A stretch of DNA of 33,706 bases from Streptomyces sp. GC420 (GCF_009916105.1 NZ_JAAAXQ010000034.1:1-33706); one strand, 5' to 3'; shown: positions 23,461 to 32,142, numbered from the stretch's first letter. Made by a program: numbers and translations. Notes: a model not told the origin generated them from the letters alone.

Positions 23461-24666
23461 GTGACAGAGAAGGCCGACGCGCAGTCCGTGCAGTCCGTCC
23501 TCGACCGTGCCGCCGCGGGTGGGCGGATCACCCCCGAAGAGGCCCTGGACCTCTACCGGTTCGCACCGCTGCACGCGCTCGGCTCCGCCGCCGACGCCGT
23601 CCGCCGCCGCCGTTACGCGGGTGCGGAGCACATCGCGACGTACATCATCGAGCGCAACATCAACTACACCAACTCCTGCGTCACGGCGTGCAAGTTCTGC
23701 GCCTTCTTCGCGGCGCCGAAGAGCGACAAGGTGTGGGTCCGCGACCTCGACGACATCCTGCGCCGCTGCGAGGAGACCGTCGCCCTCGGCGGTACGCAGA
23801 TCATGTTCCAGGGCGGCCACCACCCGGACTTCGGCGTGGAGTACTACGAGCAGCATTTCGCGGCGATCAAGGAGCGTTTCCCCGAGCTGGTGATCCACTC
23901 CCTCGGTGCCTCCGAGGTGGAGCACATGGCCCGGATCTCCGGCGTGACGGCGGAGGAGGCCATCCGCCGTATCCACGCGGCGGGGCTCGACTCCTTCGCG
24001 GGCGCCGGCGCCGAACTCCTGCCGGAGCGGCCGCGCAAGGCGATCGCCCCGCTCAAGGAGTCCGGCGAGCGCTGGCTGGAGATCATGGAGATCGCCCACG
24101 TCCTGGGCGTCGAATCGACCAGCACGATGCTGATGGGCACCGGCGAGACGAACGCCGAGCGCATCGAGCACCTGCGCATGATCCGTGACGTCCAGGACCG
24201 TACGGGCGGCTTCCGCGCCTTCATCCCGTACACCTACCAGCCGCAGAACAACGCCCTGAAGGGCCAGACGCAGGCCACCCTCTTCGAGTACCTGCGGATG
24301 ATCGCGATCGCCCGGATCTTCCTCGACAACGTCGCCCACATCCAGGGCTCCTGGCTCACCACCGGCAAGGAGATCGGCCAGCTCTCGCTGCACTACGGCG
24401 CGGACGACCTGGGCTCGGTCATGCTGGAGGAGAACGTCGTCTCCTCGGCGGGAGCCAAGCACCGCTCGAACCGGCTGGAGCTGATCGACCTGATCCGCAA
24501 GGCCGGCCGCGTCCCCGCGCAGCGCTCCACGACGTACGAGCACCTGGTGGTGCACGACGACCCGGCGAACGACCCGGTCGACGACCACGTGGTCTCGCAC
24601 CTGTCCTCGACGGCGATCGAGGGCGGTACGGCCCACCCCGAACTGAAGATCCTCGCGTCCAGCTGA
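23461..24666 (+). CDS. mqnC: Dehypoxanthinyl futalosine cyclase (MqnC), radical SAM
   Basis: The protein has 401 residues with a GTG start preceded by AAAGGGA. Cluster ligands are in CVTACKFC (Cys73, Cys77, Cys80), within [18 protein letters not shown]. Other family segments are [35 protein letters not shown] and [11 protein letters not shown]. MqnC generates a 5'-deoxyadenosyl radical that cyclises dehypoxanthine futalosine to cyclic dehypoxanthine futalosine. The GGHHP and GAGAE motifs distinguish it from MqnE. It is followed after 27 bases by a shrunken amidohydrolase-like gene and then menG, so the three may be transcribed together. Confidence 0.94.
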   Translation: MTEKADAQSVQSVLDRAAAGGRITPEEALDLYRFAPLHALGSAADAVRRRRYAGAEHIATYIIERNINYTNSCVTACKFCAFFAAPKSDKVWVRDLDDILRRCEETVALGGTQIMFQGGHHPDFGVEYYEQHFAAIKERFPELVIHSLGASEVEHMARISGVTAEEAIRRIHAAGLDSFAGAGAELLPERPRKAIAPLKESGERWLEIMEIAHVLGVESTSTMLMGTGETNAERIEHLRMIRDVQDRTGGFRAFIPYTYQPQNNALKGQTQATLFEYLRMIAIARIFLDNVAHIQGSWLTTGKEIGQLSLHYGADDLGSVMLEENVVSSAGAKHRSNRLELIDLIRKAGRVPAQRSTTYEHLVVHDDPANDPVDDHVVSHLSSTAIEGGTAHPELKILASS

Positions 24667-24693
24667 GTCCTTCGTCCTCCGACCGAGACCCTC

Positions 24694-25362
24694 GTGACGA
24701 CCCTCCACACCGCCGCGCTGCTCCTGCCCGGTGCGGGCCACGCGCCCGTCCCGGACGGAGCCGTCGCCGTCGACGGCGGCCGGATCGCCGCCGTCGGCGC
24801 CTTCGACGAGGTGGCCGCGGCCCGTCCCGGGGCGCGGGTGCGCCGCTGGCCGGGCATCCTGACCCCCGGTCTGGTGAACCCCTTCGGCTCCGAGCTGCTG
24901 GAGCACACCTACCATCCGGACCCGCGCGAGGCAGCCGGACTCGGCACCGAACCGATCACGGGCGAGGCGCTGGCGGCACTGCCCATGGACCCGGCCCGCT
25001 GGGGCGCGAGCGCCCGGCGCGGACTCCAGCGGATGCTGGCGCACGGCACGACCGCGGTCGCCGGTGCCTTCCGGCTGCGGCCGGTGTGCGAGGCAGTGGC
25101 CCGCTCCGGGCTCACCCAGGTGCAGAGGTTCACCCTCCCGGAGGGACCGCCTCAGGGACCGCCCTCGCTCGACCCCCTCAGGTTCCTCCCGCCCGCCGAG
25201 GCGTTCGTCGCGGAACCGCTGACGCAGCTGCAACGCGCCGCCACCTTCACGGTCTTCGACGTCCCCGTGGACGGCGACCCGTACGAGGCGCTCGCCGGGC
25301 ACGGCGCGCGCACGTGCGTGGCGACGGTCCTCGACGGCCGGCTGCTGTACCGCCGCAGGTGA
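24694..25362 (+). CDS. Truncated amidohydrolase-like protein (imidazolonepropionase-type domain), probable pseudoenzyme
   Basis: The protein has 222 residues and a GTG start 27 bases after mqnC. It reads like an amidohydrolase with most of its barrel missing. The N-terminal beta-sandwich (about 1-50) has [12 protein letters not shown], and the switch into the barrel is TPGLVNPFG at the point where active enzymes have an HxH metal motif; no HxH is present. [15 protein letters not shown] (about 109-123) matches the next conserved helix-strand. The text then jumps to a C-terminal sandwich with [12 protein letters not shown]. The usual family length is about 400. The reading frame is clean, so it is not an obvious decaying gene. 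It may bind a ligand or partner in the menaquinone pathway; that is a guess based on its place between mqnC and menG. Confidence 0.7.
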   Translation: MTTLHTAALLLPGAGHAPVPDGAVAVDGGRIAAVGAFDEVAAARPGARVRRWPGILTPGLVNPFGSELLEHTYHPDPREAAGLGTEPITGEALAALPMDPARWGASARRGLQRMLAHGTTAVAGAFRLRPVCEAVARSGLTQVQRFTLPEGPPQGPPSLDPLRFLPPAEAFVAEPLTQLQRAATFTVFDVPVDGDPYEALAGHGARTCVATVLDGRLLYRRR

Positions 25363-25418
25363 GCAGTGGGCCGGGGCCCTGTGCGGGGACGGTGCGGCGG
25401 AGGGTGAAGAATGGGCCT

Positions 25419-26123
25419 GTGACCCGCGCATCCCTGGACAAGCAGCCGCACGAAGTCGCCTCGATGTTCGACGGCGTGGCGGCGAACTACGACCTCACCA
25501 ACGACGTCCTCTCCCTCGGCCAGGACCGGCGGTGGCGCAAGGAGGTCGCCAAGGCGGTGGACGCCCGGCCCGCCCAGAAGATCCTCGACCTGGCGGCCGG
25601 TACCGCGACCTCCTCGCTGCCCTTCGCGGCGACCGGCGCCTACGTCGTGCCGTGCGACTTCTCCATCGGCATGCTGCGCGAGGGCAAGAAGCGCCACCCC
25701 CACCTGCCGCTGACCGCCGGCGACGCGACGAGACTCCCCTTCCACGACGACGTCTTCGACGCCGTCACCATCTCCTTCGGACTGCGGAACGTACAGGACA
25801 CGGACGCCGCGCTGCGCGAGATGCTGCGGGTGACGAAGCCCGGCGGGCGCGTCGTGATCTGCGAGTTCTCGCACCCCACCTGGGCGCCGTTCAGGACCGT
25901 CTACACCGAGTACCTCATGCGGGCCCTGCCGCCCGTCGCCCGCGCCGTCTCCAGCAACCCGGACGCGTACGTCTATCTCGCCGAGTCGATCCGGTCCTGG
26001 CCCGACCAGGCCGCGCTGGCGGCCGTGATGCAGAAGGCGGGCTGGGGACACGTCGCCTGGCGCAACCTGAGCGGCGGCATCGTCACGCTGCACCGCGGCA
26101 CCAAGCCCGCCGGGCCGAAGTGA
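25419..26123 (+). CDS. menG: Demethylmenaquinone methyltransferase (MenG/UbiE)
   Basis: The protein has 234 residues from a GTG; an ATG at 25411 is out of frame. It begins [19 protein letters not shown], a family signature. The SAM motif is [13 protein letters not shown], followed by [25 protein letters not shown], the second UbiE signature. [20 protein letters not shown] closes the class I methyltransferase fold. It makes menaquinone from demethylmenaquinone with SAM as the methyl donor, the last step of the pathway. No clear ribosome site precedes the start. It lies 56 bases after the amidohydrolase-like gene. Confidence 0.93.
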   Translation: MTRASLDKQPHEVASMFDGVAANYDLTNDVLSLGQDRRWRKEVAKAVDARPAQKILDLAAGTATSSLPFAATGAYVVPCDFSIGMLREGKKRHPHLPLTAGDATRLPFHDDVFDAVTISFGLRNVQDTDAALREMLRVTKPGGRVVICEFSHPTWAPFRTVYTEYLMRALPPVARAVSSNPDAYVYLAESIRSWPDQAALAAVMQKAGWGHVAWRNLSGGIVTLHRGTKPAGPK

Positions 26124-26175
26124 GCCGGCCCAAGTGAGCGGGTGGGACTGAGTTGGTGGGAGTGAGCCGGCCGCT

Positions 26176-27099
26176 GTGAGCCAGGACCAGGACTTCCGGC
26201 CGGTGCTGGAACAGATCGCGGAGGAGATCGGCACGCTGCCCGACCGGGGCCGGCCCGCCGACTACATTCCGGCGCTCGCCTGCGCCGATCCGGGACGCTT
26301 CGGCATGGCCGTCGCCGACCTCGACGGACACGTGTACGGGGTCGGCGACTGGCGCACGCCGTTCTCCGCGCAGTCCATCACCAAAGTGTTCACCCTCGCC
26401 CTCGTCCTGGCGAAGGAAGGGGAGGCGCTGTGGGACCGCGTCGGCCGCGAGCCGTCCGGAAACCCCTTCAACTCGCTGGTCCAGCTGGAGTACGAGAACG
26501 GCATCCCCCGCAATCCGTTCATCAACGCGGGCGCACTCGTCGTCACCGACCGGCTCCAGACCCTGGGCGGCGACGCGGCGGGCGAACTGCTCTCCTTCCT
26601 CCGCGCCGAGAGCGGCAATCCCGGCCTCGCCGTCAACACCGAGGTCGTCGCCTCCGAGTCCGCGCACGGCGACCGGAACGCGGCGCTGGCCCACTTCATG
26701 GCCTCGTACGGCAATGTCACCGGTCCGGTGCCGGTCCTGCTGGAACACTACTTCCGGCAGTGTTCCATCGAGGCGAGCTGCGAGGATCTGGCGCTCGCCG
26801 CCGGGTTCCTCGCCCGGCACGGCATACGGGCCGACGGCTCCCGACTGCTGTCGCGCAGTCAGGCCAAACAGGTGAACGCGGTGATGCTGACCTGCGGGAC
26901 CTATGACGCGGCGGGCGACTTCGCGTACCGCGTCGGACTGCCGGGCAAGAGCGGGGTGGGCGGCGGCATCATCGCAGTCGTCCCCGGGCGCTGCACCCTG
27001 TGCGTGTGGTCCCCGGGACTGGACAGGCGCGGCAACTCGGTCGCCGGCGTCACCGCTCTCGACCGCTTCACGACACTGACCGGGCTGTCCGTCTTCTGA
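26176..27099 (+). CDS. glsA: Glutaminase, serine-dependent beta-lactamase-like
   Basis: The protein has 307 residues, the normal length. A GTG start is used. The catalytic SxxK is in FSAQSITKVF (Ser67, Lys70), followed by other family segments, GREPSGNPFNS, NPFINAGA and GLPGKSGVGGGI. It hydrolyses L-glutamine to glutamate and ammonia. No signal peptide is visible, so the enzyme is cytoplasmic. It follows menG by 52 bases; the gap holds GTGAGCCGGCC-like repeated words. There is no pathway reason to link it with menaquinone. Confidence 0.93.
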   Translation: MSQDQDFRPVLEQIAEEIGTLPDRGRPADYIPALACADPGRFGMAVADLDGHVYGVGDWRTPFSAQSITKVFTLALVLAKEGEALWDRVGREPSGNPFNSLVQLEYENGIPRNPFINAGALVVTDRLQTLGGDAAGELLSFLRAESGNPGLAVNTEVVASESAHGDRNAALAHFMASYGNVTGPVPVLLEHYFRQCSIEASCEDLALAAGFLARHGIRADGSRLLSRSQAKQVNAVMLTCGTYDAAGDFAYRVGLPGKSGVGGGIIAVVPGRCTLCVWSPGLDRRGNSVAGVTALDRFTTLTGLSVF

Positions 27100-27112
27100 C
27101 GGCGTCACGGAG

Positions 27113-27175
27113 GGCCGGCGGAGTGGCACGACCGCCGCAGCGCACGGCCGGCGGAGTGGCACGACCGCCGCAGCG
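27113..27175. repeat. Two 30-bp direct repeats, period 33, between glsA and the LysR gene
   Basis: The 30-nt copies at 27113-27142 and 27146-27175 are identical and separated by CAC. They lie in the 112-nt gap between convergent genes. The unit has internal self-complementarity and could form alternative hairpins that act as a terminator. Confidence 0.9.
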
Positions 27176-27211
27176 GCAGGACCGCGCGACCGGTGGACCG
27201 GCGGACTCCCT

Positions 27212-28123
27212 TCAGCCGCGGACACCGGGCGGATCGGCCTGCCGCCCGAAAGTCTCCCGGGCGTGCGTCAGGAAAGCGCGGGCCGCAGGGCTGGACGGGC
27301 CTTCCGCGCGCCGGGCCAGGGCGAGCCGCGCGCGGGGCGCGGGGTGGGTGAGGGGCAGCGGGTGCAGTACGGAGCGGCGCGCCTCGGCGAGTGACGAGGG
27401 CAGGATGGCGACCCCCAGGCCCTGGGCGGCGAGCTGGACGAGGACGTGCGGGTCGCCGGCCTCGAAGGCGATCCGGGGACGGATGCCGGCGGTGGCGCAC
27501 GCCGCGTCGAACGCGGTGCGCAGCCCGGTGCCGTGCGGCAGGCTGATCAGGGGCTCGTCGGCGAGCGCGGCGAGCCGCAGCGAGCGGCGGGCGGCGAACG
27601 GATGACCGGGCGACACGGCGGCCATCAGGGGCTGCTCGGTGAGGACCTGGGCGGCGATGCCGGGCGGCGGCCCGGTCGCGAGTCCGACGACTGCCGCGTC
27701 CATGCGCCCCGCCCGCAGGGCTTCGAGAAGTGCGGCGGAGTCCGACTCGGTGAGCGTGATCTCCACCTCGGGGTGGGCGCGGTGGAAGCCGGCGAGGAGT
27801 TCCGGCACGCCCAGGGAGGCGCGGGTGGCGATCATGCCCAGGGTCACATGTCCCCTGGTGAGCCCGGTCAGTTCGTCCACCGCGTGCCGCGCGCCCGCGA
27901 CCGCCGCCAGCGCGGCCCGTGCGTAGGGCAGGACGGCCTCGCCCGCCTCGGTGAGCCGGACCGTGCGGGCCGAGCGGTCGAACAGCGGCTGGCCCAGCTC
28001 CCGTTCGAGCTGCCGGACCTGCGCGCTGACGCCCGGCTGGGCCACGTGGAGGCGGGCGGCGGCGCGGGTGAAGCCGGCCTCTTCCGCGACGGCCACGAAG
28101 TATTCGAGCTGGCGCAGTTCCAT
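27212..28123 (-). CDS. LysR-family transcriptional regulator
   Basis: The protein has 303 residues from the ATG giving MELRQLEYFVAV, the classic family N-terminus; the frame upstream is the divergent promoter region. The winged helix-turn-helix runs about 1-60, with FTRAAARLHVAQPGVSAQVR, then LERELGQPLFDR. The effector domain (about 90-295) has the usual two lobes, with LGMIATRASLGVPELL at its start and LVQLAAQGLGVAILP. The LysR gene diverges from a SnoaL-like gene, and the short gap contains a palindrome, so it may control that gene and itself. The ligand is unknown. Confidence 0.92.
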   Translation of the reverse strand: MELRQLEYFVAVAEEAGFTRAAARLHVAQPGVSAQVRQLERELGQPLFDRSARTVRLTEAGEAVLPYARAALAAVAGARHAVDELTGLTRGHVTLGMIATRASLGVPELLAGFHRAHPEVEITLTESDSAALLEALRAGRMDAAVVGLATGPPPGIAAQVLTEQPLMAAVSPGHPFAARRSLRLAALADEPLISLPHGTGLRTAFDAACATAGIRPRIAFEAGDPHVLVQLAAQGLGVAILPSSLAEARRSVLHPLPLTHPAPRARLALARRAEGPSSPAARAFLTHARETFGRQADPPGVRG

Positions 28124-28131
28124 AACTGTGG

Positions 28132-28162
28132 ATTCTAGTGAGCAGCAGATCCAGATCTTGGA
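28132..28162 (-). promoter_or_regulatory. Candidate lysR leaderless promoter with overlapping palindrome
   Basis: On the minus strand TAGAAT (28132-28137) lies 8 nt before the lysR ATG, with no ribosome site. The near-palindrome TCCAGATCTTGGA (28150-28162; 11 of 13 positions symmetric) falls at the -35 region. A wider pair, CCATAA (28120-28125) and TTATGG (28164-28169), brackets both. This suggests autoregulation and control of the divergent gene. Confidence 0.45.
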
Positions 28163-28224
28163 CTTATGGCGCTGCGGCGACGGAGCATGGGAGGGCAGGC
28201 ACCACCGGACAGTGGGAGAGGGAC

Positions 28225-28653
28225 ATGAGCGTCGTACGGGAACCAGGACCGGAACAGGGCCAGGGCCAGGGCCAGGGGCCGGAGGGTGCACGGAGGCCTG
28301 ATCGCGAGCGGGCCATGACTCCCGAGGACGTCTCGCGCCTGATCGTGGAGCGCGTCAACGCCGGTGACGCGGACGGCATCGCCGAACTGTACGAAGCCGA
28401 CGCCGTCATGGCGTATCCGCAAGGCACGCTCACCGTCGGCCGGGAGGCCGTCCGCGAGGTGTACGCCGGCATGCTCGGGTCGGGAGCGCGCTTCAGGCGG
28501 GAGGAACCGCTGCCGACCCTCCGCAACGGCGACCTGGCGATGACCTCCACCCGTGCCCTCGACGGAACGGGCGGCCGGGTGCAGGTCGTACGCCGCCAGG
28601 CGGACGGCAGCTGGCTGCGGATCATCGACCGGCCGGAGATGCCCGCGGGGTGA
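28225..28653 (+). CDS. SnoaL/NTF2-like small protein (YybH-type)
   Basis: The protein has 142 residues from the ATG preceded by GGGAGAGGG; an in-frame ATG 31 codons on, giving MTPEDVSRL, is a possible alternative. The N-terminal 30 residues hold a Gln-Gly repeat (GQGQGQG), probably disordered. The cone-shaped NTF2 fold follows: IVERVNAGDADGIAELYEAD, then VMAYPQGTLTVGREAVREVY and GGRVQVVRRQADGSWLRIID. Such proteins may be isomerases, hydrolases or binding proteins, so function cannot be assigned. It diverges from the LysR gene and may be its target. Confidence 0.8.
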   Translation: MSVVREPGPEQGQGQGQGPEGARRPDRERAMTPEDVSRLIVERVNAGDADGIAELYEADAVMAYPQGTLTVGREAVREVYAGMLGSGARFRREEPLPTLRNGDLAMTSTRALDGTGGRVQVVRRQADGSWLRIIDRPEMPAG

Positions 28654-28675
28654 CCGGGCGTCCCGGCGCCGCCAC

Positions 28676-28692
28676 TTCCCGGGGTCCGGGAA
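28676..28692. terminator. Short hairpin between convergent SnoaL-like and chitinase-like genes
   Basis: TTCCCGG (28676-28682) pairs with CCGGGAA (28686-28692) across a GGT loop. It lies 22 bases after the stop of the SnoaL-like gene. Confidence 0.4.
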
Positions 28693-28762
28693 CCCAGGCC
28701 CGCTCAGGGACCGCGGGGCCGTCGGACCGGGAGCCGGGTCGCGCGGCCTCCGGCCCCGCCGC

Positions 28763-29662
28763 TCAGCCCGCCAGCGCCCGTGCGAACGCCCCGGCCTCCT
28801 GCTCGACACCGCTGCAGCTGTCGTCGACCGTGGCCTTGGCGCCGCCCTCGCACTCCCGGTCGCGGAAGGAGGCCCAGACCGACAGCCAGCCGATGCCCTT
28901 CTCCTCCGCGAAATCCCGTAGCAGGGCCGCGTCTTCGAGGGTGAAGGTCTCCTCCTCGATGTCGTTGACGCCGAGCATCGAGGTCACCGCGAGCCCCTTC
29001 CACGCGGCGGCGTCCGTCAGGCCGAGGACGTCCATCAGCTGGTCGTGGGCGGCGGTCGCGGACTCCTTTGCATAGTCGCCCATGTCGCCGTCGTAGGAGG
29101 AGCCGTAGTTCATCGCCATGATGTTGACGTGCGACAGCTGCACATCGTGGTTGTTCGCCGCCTCGATGACCGCGAGGCCGTCCTCGTCGAGGCCGTCCGG
29201 CATCACCGGCAGGGTGTACGAGACCTCGAGGTGCCGTTCTCGCTGGAGCGAGGCGACGGCCTCCGCCCGGAGCGCGACGGACGCGGAGTCGGTCAGCGCG
29301 TCGCCCTTGATGTCGAGGTCCGCCTTGCTGGCCCCGGTCGCGTCGAGGACCTCCGCGTACGCCTCGGCGAGCTCCTCGGCGCTGTCGCAGGCGAGCGCGA
29401 GTTCCGTGCCGGCCGCGCCGCCGAAGGAAACGCGGATGTCGCCCCCCGCGTGAGTGAGTTCGCGGATACGTGAGGCGACCGCCCCGCTGCCGACGGCGGT
29501 GGTGCCACCCCACAGGGGAGTGCATTCCTGGCCGTCGGCGACGACGAACGCCAGGTTGTACGTGTCCGGGTCACCCGCAGTGTCGGTGTCGGCAGCGGTG
29601 GTGGCACTGACGTACGGGGCGTACGCGACGCCCGCCGAGACCGACGCCGAGGCACTGGGCAC
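28763..29662 (-). pseudogene. GH18 chitinase-like gene, secretion signal missing and catalytic Glu replaced
   Basis: 299 codons read APYVSATTAADTDTAGDP onward, matching the start of the GH18 domain of secreted streptomycete chitinases. Conserved segments are YNLAFVVADG, IRVSFGGAAGTELALAC, VNIMAMNYGSSYDGDMGDY and VWASFRDRECEGGA. The catalytic motif DxxDxDxE reads ADLDIKG, so the Glu is Lys (AAG for GAG, one base change). The frame opens right after a TAG and there is no signal peptide or carbohydrate-binding domain, although its relatives are secreted. It probably lost its 5' part when a foreign fragment joined at about 29650-29690. It is expected to be inactive; a role as a chitin-binding protein is less likely. 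Confidence 0.7.
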
Positions 29663-29689
29663 CTACATCGAACAGATGCGGGACGAGGG

Positions 29690-30000
29690 CGCTTCGTCCT
29701 CCTGCTGCTGCGCTTCCGGCCGGACTTCGGCGGCCTGGCACGCTTCAGGGCCCTCGACCGGCTGGTGACGGTCTTCAACGCGCGAGCCGTGACGATCTAC
29801 CTCTGGCACGAGGTCGCGCTGATGGCGAGCGTCCCCCTGATCGACCTGATGTGGCAGGTCCCGGCCTTCGAGCGGGATCTGCCCCTGGAGAGCCTCTGGT
29901 TCCAGTACGGCGTCACCTGGCTCCTGGTCGCCTGCGCCGTCTGTCTCGTCGGCTGGGTCGAGGACGTCGCGGCCGGACGGCGCCCGAAACTGCCGCCGCC
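29690..30000 (+). pseudogene. C-terminal remnant of an acyltransferase-3 (OafA/YrhL-type) membrane protein
   Basis: About 104 codons in one frame read RFVLLLLRFRPDFGG, then [19 protein letters not shown] and [16 protein letters not shown]. They continue with [17 protein letters not shown] and GRRPKLPPP. This is the last two membrane helices and C-tail of an acyltransferase-3 family protein; the large catalytic N-terminal part is missing. There is no native stop: the frame runs on past 30000 into sequence antisense to the beta-ketoacyl synthase and stops at 30064. The 40 bases before 29690 match neither this family nor the chitinase. Confidence 0.65.
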
Positions 30001-31209
30001 GAAGCCGCTGCCGACGCTGAGCACGGTGTCCGTGCGCTGCTCGCGCGCGGTGAGCGGGGTGTAGTCGAGGTCGCAGGCCGGGTCGGCCTCGTGCAGGTTC
30101 GCCGTCGGCGGCACGGTGTCGTGCGCGATGGCCAGGGCGCTGGCGGCCACTTCCAGCGAGCCGATCGCGCCGAGCGAGTGGCCGATCATGGACTTGATGG
30201 AGCTGACGGGCACCCGGTAGGCGTGGTCGCCGAGGCTGCGCTTGAACGCGGCGGTCTCGTGCCGGTCGTTCTGCTTGGTTCCGGAGCCGTGGGCGTTGAT
30301 GTAGTCGACGGCGGTGGCGTCCAGGCGGGCCTCGTCGAGCGCCGCGCGGATCGCCTCGGCCATCTCCGCGCCGTCGGACCTCAGGCCGGTCATGTGGTAC
30401 GCGTTGCTGCGGCCGGCGAACCCGGCGATCTCGGCGTAGACGCGGGCGCCGCGCCGGCGGGCGTGCTCGAACTCCTCCAGGACCAGGACGGCCGAGCCCT
30501 CGCCGAGCACGAAGCCGTTGCGGGAGCGGTCGAAGGGGCGGGAGGCGGTCTCCGGCTCGTCGTTGCGGGGGCTGGTGGCCTTGATGGCGTCGAAGCAGGC
30601 CACGGTGATCGGGGAGATCGGCGCCTCGGTCGCGCCGGTCACCATCACGTCGGCGCTGCCCTCGCGGATCAGGTCGACGGCGTGGCCGACGGAGTCCAGG
30701 CCCGAGGTGCAGCCGGTGGAGATCAGCGAGACCGGGCCCTGGGCACCCACCGCGCGGGCCACCTCGGCGGCCATGGAGCTGGGCACGAAGTAGTCGAAGA
30801 GGTGGGCGACGGCGCGGGTGTGGTCGACCTCCCAGGCGCTGCCGTTCTCGCTGACCACGCCGTACACGTTGTCGAGGCCGGTGGTGCATCCGACGGCGCT
30901 GCCGAGGGTGACGCCGGTGCGCACCGGGTCGAGCGCACCGGTCAGGCCGCTGTCCTCGACGGCCTCCCGGGCGCTGACGAGGGCGAACTGGGCGGCGCGG
31001 TCGAGGCGGGCGACCTCGGCGGGATCGAATCCGTGTGCGGTGGGGTCGAAGTCCGCCTCGGCGGCGATGCGCGAGCGGAACGAGGACGCGTCGAACAGGG
31101 TGATGCCGCGTGTGGCGGTGCGGCCCGCGGTCAGTGTGTCCCAGAACGCCCGGGTGCCCACGCCGCCCGGGGCCACGACCCCGATGCCGGTGATGACGAC
31201 CCGTCTCAT
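29797..31209 (-). CDS. Type II PKS beta-ketoacyl synthase (KS-alpha) with lost C-terminus
   Basis: 470 codons from the ATG giving [10 protein letters not shown], preceded by GAGGGAC. Residues 1-405 are a complete KS-alpha core: [13 protein letters not shown], active-site Cys167 in [12 protein letters not shown], His307 in [14 protein letters not shown], His344 in [11 protein letters not shown], and SVGSGFGG. The [11 protein letters not shown] motif is typical of KS-alpha of type II polyketide synthases, not of fatty-acid FabF. Native proteins have about 15 more residues (start FQSAM); here the sequence changes at codon 405 into about 65 residues that are antisense to the acyltransferase remnant. 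Catalytic residues are intact but the tail may destabilise the fold. No KS-beta or ACP gene follows, as would be normal. It is 10 bases after the thioesterase stop. Confidence 0.85.
   Translation of the reverse strand: MRRVVITGIGVVAPGGVGTRAFWDTLTAGRTATRGITLFDASSFRSRIAAEADFDPTAHGFDPAEVARLDRAAQFALVSAREAVEDSGLTGALDPVRTGVTLGSAVGCTTGLDNVYGVVSENGSAWEVDHTRAVAHLFDYFVPSSMAAEVARAVGAQGPVSLISTGCTSGLDSVGHAVDLIREGSADVMVTGATEAPISPITVACFDAIKATSPRNDEPETASRPFDRSRNGFVLGEGSAVLVLEEFEHARRRGARVYAEIAGFAGRSNAYHMTGLRSDGAEMAEAIRAALDEARLDATAVDYINAHGSGTKQNDRHETAAFKRSLGDHAYRVPVSSIKSMIGHSLGAIGSLEVAASALAIAHDTVPPTANLHEADPACDLDYTPLTAREQRTDTVLSVGSGFGGGSFGRRPAATSSTQPTRQTAQATRSQVTPYWNQRLSRGRSRSKAGTCHIRSIRGTLAISATSCQR
29992..30000. 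other. Recombination junction between KS-alpha and acyltransferase remnant
   Basis: Homology to KS-alpha (minus) ends and homology to acyltransferase-3 (plus) ends at the same place, in three GCC triplets. The breakpoint cannot be fixed within them. Such short shared sequence fits microhomology-mediated end joining or an assembly join. Confidence 0.6.
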
Positions 31210-31219
31210 CGGTTGTCCC

Positions 31220-31990
31220 TCACTGTTGTCCTCCAGGTATGAGCCCAGGTATGAGCTGAGTACGCCGCACCACACGGCAGGCACGCCCGATCAGCCGGGG
31301 TGCGTGCGGGCCGCGGACGAAGAAGTGGTCGCCGGGGACGGTGCGCCGGACCAGCCTGCCGGTGGTCCAGCGCGCCCAGCCGTCCAGTGCGACCGCGCCG
31401 ACGACGGGGTCGGCCTGTCCGCCGACGGCCAGGACGGGTACCGGGAACGGGCCGTGCGCCGCGTCGGCGAGGGCTGCGGCGCGCAGCGCGGCGGCCAGCC
31501 TGAGGTCGTCCCGCAGCACGGGCAGCACGGAGCGGTGCCAGACGCTGCCGGGGTCGGCGAGCACGCCGCCGGGCGCAGCGCCGAGGTCGGCCACGAAGCG
31601 CAGCAGCCGGTCGTCGGTGGTGTCGTCGTGGCGCAGCGGCACAGCGTGCGGTGCCGGGCTGGCGCCGACGGCGAGGAGGGCAGGGGCGGGCAGTTGCCGG
31701 TCCATGAGCGCGCGGGCGAGGGTGTAGGCGACGATGCCGCCCAGGCTGTGCCCGTACAGCGCGTAGGGGCGGCCGTCGGCGACCTCGTCGGCCAGCGGGC
31801 CGAGGAGCGCGCCGAGCAGTTCGGCGCGCGAGGTCGCCCGGGGTTCGCGGCGCCGGGCGTTGCGTCCGGGCAGCAGCACCGGCACGGTGGCCACCCCGGG
31901 GCCGGTCCCGGTGCGCCAGTGCGCGAATCCGGACACGCCCGCGCCGGCGTGCGCGAAGCAGTACAGCGTGACCGGCGAGCCGTCCCGCAT
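31220..31990 (-). CDS. Type II thioesterase (alpha/beta-hydrolase) of a polyketide/NRPS cluster
   Basis: The protein has 256 residues. The ATG giving [12 protein letters not shown] is preceded by GAGGAGG 11 bases upstream; a GTG four codons earlier is a weaker choice. The fold starts [17 protein letters not shown], the typical thioesterase opening. The catalytic triad is Ser82 in YGHSLGG, Asp in GQADPVVGA and His in GDHFFVRG. Type II thioesterases remove wrong acyl groups stalled on carrier proteins of NRPS and PKS lines. Its neighbours, a condensation domain and KS-alpha, support this. It ends 10 bases before the KS-alpha start, so the two are co-transcribed. Confidence 0.88.
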   Translation of the reverse strand: MRDGSPVTLYCFAHAGAGVSGFAHWRTGTGPGVATVPVLLPGRNARRREPRATSRAELLGALLGPLADEVADGRPYALYGHSLGGIVAYTLARALMDRQLPAPALLAVGASPAPHAVPLRHDDTTDDRLLRFVADLGAAPGGVLADPGSVWHRSVLPVLRDDLRLAAALRAAALADAAHGPFPVPVLAVGGQADPVVGAVALDGWARWTTGRLVRRTVPGDHFFVRGPHAPRLIGRACRVVRRTQLIPGLIPGGQQ

Positions 31991-32099
31991 GGTGTGTCGC
32001 ACCTCCTCGGCCGCCGTGGGTGGGAACGCCTTGGCTGCGCACGAGCCTCGCCGACGTGCCTGGAGCACGACTCGAATCGGCCACGGGCGCCCGGCCTCT

Positions 32100-32126
32100 G
32101 CGTGTCCGCCGGGCCGGCGGACACGC
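32100..32126 (-). terminator. Perfect 27-bp palindrome after the NRPS gene
   Basis: The arms 32100-32112 and 32114-32126 are exact complements around one base. It lies 16 nt past the condensation-domain stop and 110 nt before the thioesterase start. It can form a stem of about 12 bp and probably dampens or ends transcription between the two genes. An operator role is possible. Confidence 0.55.
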
Positions 32127-32142
32127 TCCGGGTCCGTCCCGG

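Noticed and set aside
24694..25362. Calling the amidohydrolase-like gene MqnX (aminofutalosine deaminase)
   Set aside because: The metal-binding HxH and most of the barrel are missing and the protein is about half the family length.
23149..25431. Long minus-strand open frame opposite mqnC and the amidohydrolase-like gene (760 codons)
   Set aside because: Antisense to well-supported genes and without motifs.
29643..29690. Short plus-strand frame reading LGTYIEQMRDEG as an independent gene fragment
   Set aside because: Too short to assign to any family; kept only as an unexplained stretch at the chitinase/acyltransferase joint.
29851..31242. Plus-strand open frame opposite KS-alpha
   Set aside because: Only its first 50 or so codons overlap the acyltransferase remnant, and in another frame. 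The rest is a mirror of KS-alpha.
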